A stretch of DNA of 64,000 bases from Gammaproteobacteria bacterium. Lineage in GTDB: Bacteria; Pseudomonadota; Gammaproteobacteria; Steroidobacterales; Steroidobacteraceae. The stretch's first letter is position 1. Each line of letters starts with the position of its first letter. Shown in pieces: positions 16,441 to 25,096 of this stretch. The DNA lies in NCBI GenBank assembly GCA_025358295.1, contig JANYJY010000062.1, positions 1 through 64,000 on the forward strand, in the 5' to 3' direction. Below the pieces are notes generated by a model. The model saw nothing but the letters and a program-made list of their open reading frames with translations. It was not told the DNA's origin and ran no database searches. A program made the translations under genes and the position numbers.

Positions 16441-16550
16441 ATAAGGTGCTTTCATGGCAAACTCGCTGAAAGGCGAGGGCGCAAAGCTTCCGGTACGAGG
16501 CCCTACTTTAAGAGGGTGAGGTCTAGCACAGCGGGGTTACCAGCGTGATT
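16441..16550 (+). promoter_or_regulatory. Cyclic di-GMP-I (GEMM-I) riboswitch aptamer
   Basis: Conserved GEMM-I blocks appear in order and spacing: GGCAAAC at 16456-16462; a hairpin CTCGC/GCGAG with a GAAA-containing loop at 16462-16477; GCGCAAAGC at 16479-16487 followed by CCGG; a second stem-loop region (CCCT...AGGG) at 16501-16516; then GCGGGGTTACC at 16531-16541. These match the Vibrio cholerae Vc2-type consensus (GGCAAACC, GAAA tetraloop, GACGCAAAGCC, AGCGGGGTTACCG). The aptamer lies about 70-180 bases upstream of the 11-gene Glt-like operon and reads in the same direction, so it should control that operon in response to c-di-GMP. ON or OFF polarity cannot be read with certainty. Confidence 0.9.
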
Positions 16551-16603
16551 GATGTATTGCCGCGTTTCGAGCGCGGCTCATTGCGAATTAGCTCAAGAAT
16601 CCT

Positions 16604-16621
16604 GCGGTGAGGCGTCACCGC
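16604..16621 (+). promoter_or_regulatory. Hairpin covering the probable Shine-Dalgarno of the riboswitch-controlled gene
   Basis: GCGGTGA (16604-16610) pairs perfectly with TCACCGC (16615-16621) around loop GGCG, and ATG 16622 follows directly. The purine-rich GGTGAGG at 16606-16612 is the only good Shine-Dalgarno for that ATG, and it lies inside the hairpin. This looks like a translational expression platform for the upstream aptamer. A second short stem GCCGCG/CGCGGC at 16559-16577 lies between the two and could be the alternative partner. Confidence 0.6.
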
Positions 16622-17125
16622 ATGCGTAAGCTATTGCTCGTCGGTTGTGCGCTCCTCAGCACTGCATTGGCCGGCGCATCGATCGCGGCTGCGCCCACGT
16701 TGCTCGGCAAGGATGCGCCCGACTTCGTGCTCAAGGCGATGGATGGCAAGAACCTGCGCATGTCCGAATTTCGCGGTCAGGTGGTCTTGGTGAATTTCTG
16801 GGCCCGCTGGGCGGGCGACTCGCGGCAGGAGATGCAGGCACTCGATCGCATCAACACTACTTACAGCCGTGCCGGCTTGGTGGTGCTCGGAGTTTCGGTC
16901 GATGAGGACCTGGTGCGCGCGCGCGAATTTGCGGGTGCCATGAAAGTGTCATATCCGCTCATGTTCGACACCGGTTCAGACATCGGTCGAGATTACCTGC
17001 TGCAGAAGATGCCCATGACGGTCCTGGTGGATCGCGCGGGTGTCATTCGGTATACCAACGTCGGTTTCAAGCGCGGCGACGAGCGTGCTTATCTTGATCA
17101 AATCCGCGCATTGTTGCGCGAGTAA
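16622..17125 (+). CDS. TlpA-like thioredoxin-fold protein lacking the redox cysteines
   Basis: 167 residues from ATG 16622; an in-frame GTG at 16607 sits inside the hairpin. Signal peptide at residues 1-24. The fold matches TlpA (APDFVLKAMDGKNL, VVLVNFWARW, cis-Pro loop QKMPMTVLVD), but the CxxC is replaced: WAGDS in place of WCGPC, so A64 and S67 stand for both cysteines. It cannot do thiol chemistry. It may be a structural or binding subunit. The tail GFKRGDERAYLDQIRALLRE mirrors that of the catalytic TlpA at 5799-6308. First gene of the c-di-GMP riboswitch operon. Confidence 0.88.
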   Translation: MRKLLLVGCALLSTALAGASIAAAPTLLGKDAPDFVLKAMDGKNLRMSEFRGQVVLVNFWARWAGDSRQEMQALDRINTTYSRAGLVVLGVSVDEDLVRAREFAGAMKVSYPLMFDTGSDIGRDYLLQKMPMTVLVDRAGVIRYTNVGFKRGDERAYLDQIRALLRE

Positions 17126-17139
17126 ACGATAGGTCAGTT

Positions 17140-17808
17140 ATGAATTTCATGCATCGAGTTGTGTCGATCAGTGCGCGCGGCGCGCTTCTGGCGTGTGCGT
17201 GGGTGACGTTTGCCGCGGCCGATGCCACGGCGGCCGGTGCCGCCAGTGCCGCAGCACCGCTTGCGGCCCCCGCCGTCACCACACCCACGGCGCAGGCCGC
17301 AGTGCCCAGCACCGCTGTGACACCCGCTGGCGCGGCGCCCGCTAGCGCGGCGCCCGCTGACTTCAAGACTCTCGACCAGGAAGTTCAGGGATTGAAAAGG
17401 GACGTGGTCGATTTGAACAAGGATTTGTTCGTGCTGGAGGAAGAACTGCTGTTCCCGGCCAACACGCAGGTTGCGCTGTACGTATCGATGGATGTCGGCA
17501 CATTTTTCGCTTTGGATTCCGTAACCGTCAAAATCGACAACAAGGAAGTGAAGAACTACCTCTATACGGCGCGCGAGGCAGACGCCCTGCTCAAGGGCGG
17601 CGTGCAACAGATCTACCTGGGGAACTTAAAGGTCGGCAAGCATGAGCTGGTTGCGTTCTTCACGGGCAAGGGACCGGTGGAGCGAGATTACAAACGCGGC
17701 GCCACCCTGACTTTCGACAAGGGTGTCGGCGCCAAGTATTTGGAACTCAAGATCACGGATCGTGTAGCCAAGCATCAACCAGAGTTCGCGATCAAAGACT
17801 GGGAATGA
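17140..17808 (+). CDS. Periplasmic coiled-coil protein of the Glt-like operon
   Basis: 222 residues. Signal peptide to about residue 31, then an Ala/Pro/Thr low-complexity linker to about residue 74. A heptad-rich helix follows (FKTLDQEVQGLKRDVVDLNK, continuing to VLEEELLF), then a compact beta-rich domain with SMDVGTFFALDSVTVKID, LKVGKHELVAFFTG and VGAKYLELKI. I do not recognise a named family. Proteins with this layout occur beside TPR and ExbBD genes in Glt-like clusters; any DNA-binding annotation would be wrong, as there is no HTH. Fourteen bases after the preceding stop and three before the next start. Confidence 0.7.
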   Translation: MNFMHRVVSISARGALLACAWVTFAAADATAAGAASAAAPLAAPAVTTPTAQAAVPSTAVTPAGAAPASAAPADFKTLDQEVQGLKRDVVDLNKDLFVLEEELLFPANTQVALYVSMDVGTFFALDSVTVKIDNKEVKNYLYTAREADALLKGGVQQIYLGNLKVGKHELVAFFTGKGPVERDYKRGATLTFDKGVGAKYLELKITDRVAKHQPEFAIKDWE

Positions 17809-17811
17809 TGC

Positions 17812-19704
17812 GTGCGACGTGTGACTAACAGACTCCGGCCGCTTTTCCTCAGCGGGCTACTGCTGGCGTTGCCGATGGCAGCGCTGCCTAAGAACGTCAA
17901 GCCGGATCCGAACGGACTGCCTCCGCAGGATGTGAAGGATCTGCACTACGGCGACGTGCTGTTCTATTTCTATCAGGACAATTATTTCGATTCGATCACG
18001 CGTTTGTTGGCGGCCCGGCAGCTCGACCGCCTGCCGCACACCCGCGGGGAGGCGGAACTTCTTTTGGGCGGCTTGTACCTGTCGCTCGGCGAGCATGTCG
18101 AGGCCGGCAGGATATTCGAGGCCTTGCTGAAACAGAACACATCCGAAGCGGTTCGCAACAAGGCGTGGTTCTATCTGGGAAAGGTCTGGTACCAGCGTGG
18201 TTACCTGGAGGAGTCCGAGCGCGCGTTGCGGCAGGTGTCCGACAAGATCGAGCCGCGCATCAGTGCCGAGCGCTACATGCTGCTCGCGCAGCTGATGATG
18301 CGGCAGGGACGCTACGACGATGCCATCGTGGCGCTGGGCAATTGGCACGGCGCTCCCGATTGGACCGCGTACGCGCAATTTAACCTAGGGGTGGCGCTGG
18401 TACGCAGGGACCGGCTCGCCGAGGCCATCCCGTATTTGGATCGCGTGGGACGTATCGATACTCGCAGCGAGGAATTGCTCTCGCTCAAGGATAAAGCCAA
18501 TTTGGCGCTGGGATTCGCACTGCTGCAAGCGCAACGAGCGGCGGAGGCCAAGCCCATCCTGCAGAGAGTGAGGCTGGAAGGTCCCTATTCGAGCAAGGCG
18601 TTGCTCGGTGTCGGCTGGGCCGATGCCGGAGTCGGGGAATTCAAGCGCGCACTGGTGCCGTGGCTCACGCTGCGCAAGCGCAATCTGCTCGACTCGGCGG
18701 TGCAAGAGTCATTTCTGACCGTGCCATACGCCTACAGTCAATTGTCGGCGACGGGTCAAGCGGCCGAATACTACAATTCCGCCATTGAATCTTTCGATGC
18801 CGAAATGAAGCGGATCGACGAATCAATCGAACAAATCCGCAGCGGTCATCTGCTTGATCGCCTTCTGAATGACGACAAGAAAAGCGCCTTGACCTGGTAT
18901 TGGCAGCTGTCGAGCCTGCCCAACGCGCCCGAGTCGCGCTACTTGTACCAACTGTTGGCCAGCAATGAGTTCCAAGAGGGCCTCAAGAATTACCGCGAAC
19001 TCAATTTCATGAGTCGCAATTTGGACGATTGGCGCGAGGATGTATCGGCCTACGATGACATGCTCGATACCCGGCAGGAAGCCTACCGTCAGCGGGTGCC
19101 GAAGGCCGACGCCGTCATGGCGGCGACCAATCTAGACGGCATGACGCAACAGCGCGTCGACTTTGAGTCGCGCATCAACGAAATCGAAAAATCCAACGAC
19201 GTCGCAGCCTTGGGCACTCCCGAGGAGCAGCGGACTTGGGGTCGGCTGAAGCAGATCGAGGAATATCTTGCGGCGCATGCGGATGATCCGGATCTTGCGG
19301 AGATGCGTGAGAAGCACCGCTTGATGAAGGGCGTCTTGTATTGGCGGCTGTCGTCGAGCTTCAGGGCCAGGCTTTGGAACGAGCGTCGCTCGGTCAAGGA
19401 ACTCGAGTCCGAACTCAAAGAGACGCAAAAGCGCGCCGTGCTGGTCAAGCAGGCGCGAGCCGGCGTACCGACCAATACGGGTGCCTACGTCAGCCGGATC
19501 GCGGCGCTGCGGGCCCGCATGGATGAGTTGCAGCAGCATTTGGCCGATGTGTCGGAGCAGCAGAACAGGTTTTTGCAGACCCTCGCTGTCCGCGAACTCG
19601 AAGGCCAGAAGCAGCGTATCTCGACCTATCAGATTCAGGCGCGCTACGAATTGGCGGCGATTTATGATCGTGCGGCGAATGACAAGCCGAAGGTCAAGCC
19701 ATGA
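17812..19704 (+). CDS. Large TPR / coiled-coil envelope protein
   Basis: 630 residues, GTG start at 17812. Signal peptide to about residue 26. TPR-like helical pairs run from about residue 40 to 300 (EAELLLGGLYLSLGEHVEAG, KAWFYLGKVWYQRGYLEESE, YAQFNLGVALVRRDRLAEA). A long alpha-helical and coiled-coil C-terminal half (ESELKETQKRAVLVKQ, LRARMDELQQHLADVSEQQ) follows. Periplasmic TPR proteins of this size are scaffold parts of Glt/Nfs-type machines. Its stop overlaps the next ATG as ATGA at 19701-19704. Confidence 0.8.
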   Translation: MRRVTNRLRPLFLSGLLLALPMAALPKNVKPDPNGLPPQDVKDLHYGDVLFYFYQDNYFDSITRLLAARQLDRLPHTRGEAELLLGGLYLSLGEHVEAGRIFEALLKQNTSEAVRNKAWFYLGKVWYQRGYLEESERALRQVSDKIEPRISAERYMLLAQLMMRQGRYDDAIVALGNWHGAPDWTAYAQFNLGVALVRRDRLAEAIPYLDRVGRIDTRSEELLSLKDKANLALGFALLQAQRAAEAKPILQRVRLEGPYSSKALLGVGWADAGVGEFKRALVPWLTLRKRNLLDSAVQESFLTVPYAYSQLSATGQAAEYYNSAIESFDAEMKRIDESIEQIRSGHLLDRLLNDDKKSALTWYWQLSSLPNAPESRYLYQLLASNEFQEGLKNYRELNFMSRNLDDWREDVSAYDDMLDTRQEAYRQRVPKADAVMAATNLDGMTQQRVDFESRINEIEKSNDVAALGTPEEQRTWGRLKQIEEYLAAHADDPDLAEMREKHRLMKGVLYWRLSSSFRARLWNERRSVKELESELKETQKRAVLVKQARAGVPTNTGAYVSRIAALRARMDELQQHLADVSEQQNRFLQTLAVRELEGQKQRISTYQIQARYELAAIYDRAANDKPKVKP

Positions 19705-22538
19705 GGCAGTCCCGCGCAAATATACAGGCAGTCACCCGGCTCACGGCCATGGTGGCGATGAGTGCCGTACTGTTCGCTTCCATGGCCGGCGCGGCGAACA
19801 AGAATCCGCCGACCATCAAGGATCTCGATGCGCAGCAGGTCGAGGTGAACACCGATCCTCCGAAGAATGTCGACGCCAACAAGACCATGGACAGCTACAA
19901 GCGGTTTCTGGACCTGAACGCGGGCGATGCGGCGTTGCGTGCGGAAGCCCTGCGCCGCCTCGGCGACTTGAATCTCGAGAGTTCCGAGTCCGAGCGAATC
20001 GAACGCGAGCTGGTGACGAACGAGGGTCTGCGCGCCACCGAAGCCATCCATTTGTATTCCGCCTTGCTGAAAATCTATCCAAAATACGAGCGCAACGATT
20101 CGGTGTTGTACCAGTTGGCGCGCGCCTACGAGCTCAATGCACAGCCCGATAAGGCGCTGGCTTCCTTGGATCAGCTGGTGGCGAGTTATCCGAACAGCCG
20201 CTACATCGACGAAGCGCAGTTCCGGCGTGCCGAAATATTATTCTCCGAAAAGGCGTATCCCAAGGCACAGAGTGCCTACGAGGCCGTCACTCGAATCGGC
20301 CCCGCATCGGCTTTCTACAACCAAAGTCTCTACAAACATGGTTGGTCGCTGTTCAAGCAAGGTGAGAATGAGCGCAGCTTGGAGTCTTTCGCCGGGGTGC
20401 TCGATTCGGTGCTGGTGTCGAAGAAGAATCCCTCTGAGCTCATCGAACTTGAGACCTTGAGCCGGCCCAATCGCGAGTTGGTGGAAGATACCTTCCGTGT
20501 CATGAGCATCACGTTCTCTTATCTGGATGGCCCGAAATCCATCGAGGAGTTCGTGAAGCATCGAAAGCCGCGCCCGTATTCGTATCTTCTATATGCCCGT
20601 CTGGGCGACCTGTACATGGAGAAGGAGCGGTATACGGATGCTGCCGACAGTTATCGCGCCTTCGTTTCCCGGGATCCGAACAACGAAAAGGCACCGCTGT
20701 TGGAAATGCAGGCGATCGAGGCATATCAGAAAGGCGGCTTCCCGCAACTCGTCTTGCAAGGCAAGAAAGAGTTCGTCGAGAACTACAGTTTCGGCACGAC
20801 TTACTGGCAGGGCCGGCAGGCTAAAAACGAGCCCAAGGTCGTCGCGGAGCTCAAGACCAACCTCAAGGACGTGGCGCAGCACTACCACGCCGAGGCGCAG
20901 CGCTCCAAGAACGTCTCGGACTACCAGGAAGCGGCCAAGTGGTACCGGAGCTATCTCACGTCCTTCCCTGACGACCCGGATTCGGCCGTCACCAATTTTC
21001 TGCTCGCCGATACCTTATTCGAGAGCAAGCAATATCTCGACGCCGCGAAGGAGTACGAGAGCACGGCCTATCACTACGGGGATCACGACAAGGCTGCTGC
21101 TGCGGGATATGCGGCCATCGTTGCCTATGGCAAGCACGAAGAGACTCTGAGCGGCGAGACCAAGGCCGCGGTTCATAGCCGCAGCGTGGACAGTTCGTTG
21201 AAATTCGCGCAGACCTTCCCGAACCATCCTGAAAGCGCCACGGTATTGATGCGCGCCGCTACCGATCTGTACGCGATCAAGGACTATGCGCGGGCGACTG
21301 CGGCCGCCGAGGCATTGCTGGCGCGCCAGCCTCCCGTCGACCTCACGAAACAGCGGGTCGCTTGGACGGTGATCGGCAATTCAAACTTCGAGCAGGGCGT
21401 GTTCGACAAGGCCGAAGCCGCCTATAGCCACGCACAGTCCCTGATGCCCGCCAATGACCCCGAACGGGCTGTCATCGTCGAGCGTCTGGCGGCGTCGATT
21501 TATAAACAGGGCGAGCAGAAGAGCAAATCCGGCGACAACGCAGCGGCGGTGGAAGACTTCCTGCGCGTGGCGGCGTTGGCGCCGACCTCAAAGGTACGTG
21601 CGAACGCAGATTTCGACGCCGCGGCGTTGCTTCTCAAGGATAAACAGTGGGATAGGGCGGTTGTCGTCCTTGAAGGCTTTCGCCGTAATTTCCCGCAAAG
21701 TCCCCTTCAGGTCGATGTGACGCGCAATCTTGCCGTGGCCTACACGGAATCGAATCACCCCGGCGAGGCGGCCGTGGAATTCGAGAAAATTGCGCAGAGC
21801 CCCGGCGAGTCTGCGGATGTGCAGCGCGAGGCCACCTTGCAGGCGGCGGATCTGTACGACAAGGCGGGCAACACCGCCAAGTCGCGCGCCATGCTCGAGG
21901 CATTCGTGAAACATTTTCCGCAGCCGCTGAATCCGGCGATGGAAGCGCGTAACAAATTGAGCTTGATCACGGCAAAGCTGGGTGACACCGGCGCCCGGGA
22001 TTTTTGGCTGAGGGACATTATCGTGGCCGACCGGGCGGCGGGCGCGACGCGCACCGACCGCAGCAAGGCCTTGGCGGCGAAGGCGACGCTGACGCTCGCC
22101 ATTCCCGTCCGCGATGAATTCAGGCGCATCAAACTCGTCGCCCCTCTCAAGAAATCGTTGGCCGAGAAGCGCAAGGCGATGGAGGCTGCTCTCAAGGCCT
22201 ACGAACAGGCGGTCGACTATCAGGTGGCCGACGTTACTACTGCGGCGACTTTCGAGAGCGCCGAATTGTATCGTCAGCTGGGTAAGGACCTGATGACCTC
22301 GGAGCGGCCGAAGAAATTGTCGAAGGACGAATTGGAGCAGTACGACGTATTGCTGGAAGAGCAGGCTTTCCCGTTCGAAGAGAAGGCGATCAAACTGCAC
22401 GAAGTAAACACGGCGCGAACTAAAGACGGCACCTACGATGAATGGGTGCAGAAGAGCTTTGCCGCGCTGGCACAACTCAACCCAGGCCGTTACGGCAAGG
22501 CGGAAATCGGTGAGCAGCTGGTCGAAACGATTCGTTAG
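19701..22538 (+). CDS. Very large periplasmic TPR protein
   Basis: 945 residues. Signal peptide at residues 1-33 (LFASMAGAANK). Successive TPR/Sel1-like pairs extend over most of the length: ALRRLGDLNLESSESERIER, SVLYQLARAYELNAQ, YIDEAQFRRAEILFSEKAYP, YLLYARLGDLYMEKERY and NFLLADTLFESKQYLDAAKE. The order and size resemble the large TPR component of myxococcal Glt systems, but exact orthology cannot be decided by eye. It is translationally coupled on both sides. Confidence 0.8.
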   Translation: MRQSRANIQAVTRLTAMVAMSAVLFASMAGAANKNPPTIKDLDAQQVEVNTDPPKNVDANKTMDSYKRFLDLNAGDAALRAEALRRLGDLNLESSESERIERELVTNEGLRATEAIHLYSALLKIYPKYERNDSVLYQLARAYELNAQPDKALASLDQLVASYPNSRYIDEAQFRRAEILFSEKAYPKAQSAYEAVTRIGPASAFYNQSLYKHGWSLFKQGENERSLESFAGVLDSVLVSKKNPSELIELETLSRPNRELVEDTFRVMSITFSYLDGPKSIEEFVKHRKPRPYSYLLYARLGDLYMEKERYTDAADSYRAFVSRDPNNEKAPLLEMQAIEAYQKGGFPQLVLQGKKEFVENYSFGTTYWQGRQAKNEPKVVAELKTNLKDVAQHYHAEAQRSKNVSDYQEAAKWYRSYLTSFPDDPDSAVTNFLLADTLFESKQYLDAAKEYESTAYHYGDHDKAAAAGYAAIVAYGKHEETLSGETKAAVHSRSVDSSLKFAQTFPNHPESATVLMRAATDLYAIKDYARATAAAEALLARQPPVDLTKQRVAWTVIGNSNFEQGVFDKAEAAYSHAQSLMPANDPERAVIVERLAASIYKQGEQKSKSGDNAAAVEDFLRVAALAPTSKVRANADFDAAALLLKDKQWDRAVVVLEGFRRNFPQSPLQVDVTRNLAVAYTESNHPGEAAVEFEKIAQSPGESADVQREATLQAADLYDKAGNTAKSRAMLEAFVKHFPQPLNPAMEARNKLSLITAKLGDTGARDFWLRDIIVADRAAGATRTDRSKALAAKATLTLAIPVRDEFRRIKLVAPLKKSLAEKRKAMEAALKAYEQAVDYQVADVTTAATFESAELYRQLGKDLMTSERPKKLSKDELEQYDVLLEEQAFPFEEKAIKLHEVNTARTKDGTYDEWVQKSFAALAQLNPGRYGKAEIGEQLVETIR

Positions 22539-23244
22539 CATAGGTGCGCTGGCGTTGCTGGCGGCCTGTCACAGTGCGCCGCCGAGGCCTGCGCCTGCAC
22601 TCGTGCAACTGCCGGCACCCGCCAAGCCAGACGCAGCGGCGCCGACGACCGCGGCTGCATCCGGCGCGGCGGCCTCGGCCGTGCCTGCGGCCCAGCCCGG
22701 CGCGGGCGCCATCGTGGCCCCCGATGCCACGCCCCTCCCGCCACGCGCAACCCAGCAATACAACCAGGCCCTGCAGCTCATGAAATCGGGGCGCAATACC
22801 GATGCCGAATTGGAATTCAAACAGTTGCTGGCCGGCTATCCGCAATTGACGGGACCGCAAGTCAACTTGGGGCTTCTGTATTTGCACGATTCGCGCCTGC
22901 CCGAAGCCGAGGCTGCCTTCAAGTCGGTACTCGAACAAAACCCGAGCAATGTGGTGGCCGGCAATGAACTCGGAATCGTCGAGCGCAGGCTGGGAAAATT
23001 TACCGAGGCTGAAGCGGCTTATCAGCGTACGATTACGGTGGATCCCAACTACGCCCCAGCGCATCTGAACTTGGGCGTACTCTACGATTTGTATCTCGCG
23101 CAGCCGCAAAAGGCCCTCGAGGAATTCGAGCGCTACATCGTGATTGCTGGCGACAACAAACAGGTCACTGGCTGGGTCGTGGAACTGCGTAAACGTGTCG
23201 GCGCGCCGGCCCAGGCACCGGCGACCAAGAAGGAGCCCGCGTGA
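22510..23244 (+). CDS. TPR lipoprotein
   Basis: 244 residues from GTG 22510, overlapping the preceding gene by 29 bases; AAGGCGGAA lies just before it. Lipobox ALLAAC gives an acylated Cys near residue 19, then a Pro/Ala linker. Three or four TPRs follow (YNQALQLMKSGRNTDAELEF, VNLGLLYLHDSRLPEAEAAF, NELGIVERRLGKFTEAEAAY, HLNLGVLYDLYLAQPQKALE). It resembles the TPR lipoprotein subunit (GltE type) of gliding machines. Stop coupled to the next gene as GTGA. Confidence 0.82.
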   Translation: MSSWSKRFVSIGALALLAACHSAPPRPAPALVQLPAPAKPDAAAPTTAAASGAAASAVPAAQPGAGAIVAPDATPLPPRATQQYNQALQLMKSGRNTDAELEFKQLLAGYPQLTGPQVNLGLLYLHDSRLPEAEAAFKSVLEQNPSNVVAGNELGIVERRLGKFTEAEAAYQRTITVDPNYAPAHLNLGVLYDLYLAQPQKALEEFERYIVIAGDNKQVTGWVVELRKRVGAPAQAPATKKEPA

Positions 23245-23774
23245 ATACCGCAACCAGAACCCTCACGTTGATTGTATTGCACTGCACAGTATCGGGCTGG
23301 GCGCTGGCACAACAAGCTGCTGCTCCGGGAGGGCCAACATCAACTCCGGCCAAGGCCACGGCCCAATCCGAGGCAGGTGAGCCGCGTGCCGACACGTCGA
23401 GCCCGGCCCGGGCCGCAACTGCGCCCCCGGCGCCGGCCGCAGCCGCGGCCTCGAGCGGTCACCAGGCGGCTGCGCGGGCCGCCCCGGGTGCAGCGACGGC
23501 GCCGAAGGGAGGCGCCAAGATTGACCGGCTGGATTTAGGCACGGCCACGGTTACGGGCAGTCAGGAACAGCCCAAGGTGATGTACATCGTCCCTTGGAAG
23601 AGGTCGGATATCGGCGACCTGGCCGGAAAGCCGATGAACAGCTTGGTGGATGAAATTCTTGCACCCGTCGATCGGGATGTATTCAAACGTGAAGTGGTCT
23701 ATTACCACGCCGTTCAAGCAGACGCGTCTCAAAATGGTGCGCCGCCTAAACCGGCGCAGCAGGGTGAGAAGTAA
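23241..23774 (+). CDS. Secreted protein with long Ala/Pro linker, function unknown
   Basis: 177 residues, GTG start overlapping the previous stop (GTGA at 23241-23244). Signal peptide to about residue 24, then about 75 residues of Ala/Pro/Thr low complexity. A compact conserved-looking C-terminal block follows, with VTGSQEQPKVMYIVPWKRSD, LAGKPMNSLVDEILAPVDRD and VFKREVVYYHA. No family recognised. The flexible linker suits a protein that spans part of the periplasm. It lies between the TPR lipoprotein and the proton channel genes, so it is probably an operon-specific accessory subunit. Confidence 0.65.
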   Translation: MNTATRTLTLIVLHCTVSGWALAQQAAAPGGPTSTPAKATAQSEAGEPRADTSSPARAATAPPAPAAAAASSGHQAAARAAPGAATAPKGGAKIDRLDLGTATVTGSQEQPKVMYIVPWKRSDIGDLAGKPMNSLVDEILAPVDRDVFKREVVYYHAVQADASQNGAPPKPAQQGEK

Positions 23775-23846
23775 GTCCGCCGATTATTATGCAAAATCTG
23801 GTTGAATCTAGTTTGGGACGGATGGGCATTTTTTAGGAGCGCGCAG

Positions 23847-24557
23847 ATGAATTTTATGAATTCGGTGGTCAATTTCTTCAAGGACGGCGGAGTGTTCCTT
23901 TACCCGCTGGCCTTGATATTCGTGGTCGGAGTGGCGATCGCCATTGAGCGATACGTCTATTTGACCCGCGAGACCTTTCGCAACCGCAGCCTGTGGGACG
24001 ATCTGGTTCCCGCATTAAGCTCCGGCAATTTCAAGCAGGTCGTGGCCCTTACCCAGAATTCCAAGGCTTCGATTGCCACGATTCTGAACTACGGCGTTGC
24101 ACGAGTGGCGAGCGCGAAACGACGCGACGACATCGAAAAGGCCATGGACGAGAGCCTGCTCGAAGTCATTCCGCGAATCGAGAAGCGAACTCACTATCTT
24201 TCGTCGTTGGCCAACGTCGGCCTGTTGATCGGCCTGCTCGGCACCATCACCGGCTTGATCGGGGCGTTCAGCGCCGTCGCGACGGCGAACCCCGCTGAGA
24301 AAGCCAGCCTGCTGGCCGCGGCCATTTCGGTGGCGATGAACAATACCGCCTCGGGCTTGGCGGTGGCGATCACTCTGCTCACGGCGCATATGTTTCTCGA
24401 GTCCAAGAGCACGTCGCTGATCGACAGCTTGGAAATCGCGTCGGTCAAATTCCTGAACTCCATTACGGAACGGCAGTCCGATCGCGCCGCGCATGAGCCC
24501 GCGGCTCCCGCTGCGCCTGCGGCGCGAGCTCCAGCCGCTGCCCGCGGCAACATCTAG
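23847..24557 (+). CDS. MotA/TolQ/ExbB proton channel subunit (AglR-like)
   Basis: 236 residues from ATG 23847 behind AGGAG (23835-23839); an upstream ATG at 23802 lacks a site. Three TM segments: FLYPLALIFVVGVAIAIERY near residue 20, then the pair LANVGLLIGLLGTITGLIGAF and GLAVAITLLTAHMF, with the MotA/ExbB signature between. Ala/Pro-rich C-terminal tail. With its ExbD partners it forms an inner-membrane proton-driven motor. The arrangement of one TolQ followed by two TolR genes equals aglR-aglQ-aglS of Myxococcus. Confidence 0.93.
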   Translation: MNFMNSVVNFFKDGGVFLYPLALIFVVGVAIAIERYVYLTRETFRNRSLWDDLVPALSSGNFKQVVALTQNSKASIATILNYGVARVASAKRRDDIEKAMDESLLEVIPRIEKRTHYLSSLANVGLLIGLLGTITGLIGAFSAVATANPAEKASLLAAAISVAMNNTASGLAVAITLLTAHMFLESKSTSLIDSLEIASVKFLNSITERQSDRAAHEPAAPAAPAARAPAAARGNI

Positions 24558-24586
24558 GAACGGCCCTTTAGAATGGTGCTCCAGCC

Positions 24587-25096
24587 ATGAAGTCAAAGTC
24601 CGCGCGACTCGTCCGACGCAATCACGCCCGCTATCACCAGGGGCGTGACGACCTGAACATTGTGCCGATGATCGACATGATGGTGATTTTGGTGTTCTTC
24701 CTGATTTTCACTGCTGTATTTTCCAAGACGAATATTTTGCAGCTGAATTTGCCCGCCAGCAGCAACGCCGCGCCGCTCGATCTGCCCAAAGGGCTCAAGC
24801 TGGAAGTGATCATTCGCCCCAATGATCTGGTGATCAACGATCGCAATTCCGGACCGCTAAAGACTCTCGCCAACACGGCGAGCGGCTACGATTTGGAGAA
24901 TCTGTCGGAGTTCATGCGCCGGATCAAATCGCAGTTCCCGCAAATGACCGACGCGACGATTCTGCCGGGACCCGCGGTTCCCTACGATACCTTGGTGCAG
25001 GTGATGGACACTGTTCGCGTCTATCAACTGCCCGTGGCGCCATTCTCCAAGGCAGAACTGTTTCCCGATATTGCCATCGCGGATGCCCCGATATGA
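24587..25096 (+). CDS. ExbD/TolR-type proton channel subunit (first copy)
   Basis: 169 residues. Basic cytoplasmic N-terminus, then a single TM segment with the conserved proton-carrying Asp in NIVPMIDMMVILVFFLIF. A periplasmic domain of about 110 residues follows, including LKLEVIIRPNDLVIND. Its stop overlaps the next ATG (ATGA at 25093-25096). Partner of the ExbB-like subunit just upstream. Confidence 0.92.
   Translation: MKSKSARLVRRNHARYHQGRDDLNIVPMIDMMVILVFFLIFTAVFSKTNILQLNLPASSNAAPLDLPKGLKLEVIIRPNDLVINDRNSGPLKTLANTASGYDLENLSEFMRRIKSQFPQMTDATILPGPAVPYDTLVQVMDTVRVYQLPVAPFSKAELFPDIAIADAPI

Noticed and set aside
17140..17808. Transcriptional regulator (AraC-type) annotation for the coiled-coil protein
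   Set aside because: It has a signal peptide and no helix-turn-helix, so it is an exported protein.
22477..23253. 258-codon reverse frame across the TPR lipoprotein
   Set aside because: Antisense of TPR-coding sequence; no ribosome site or domain.
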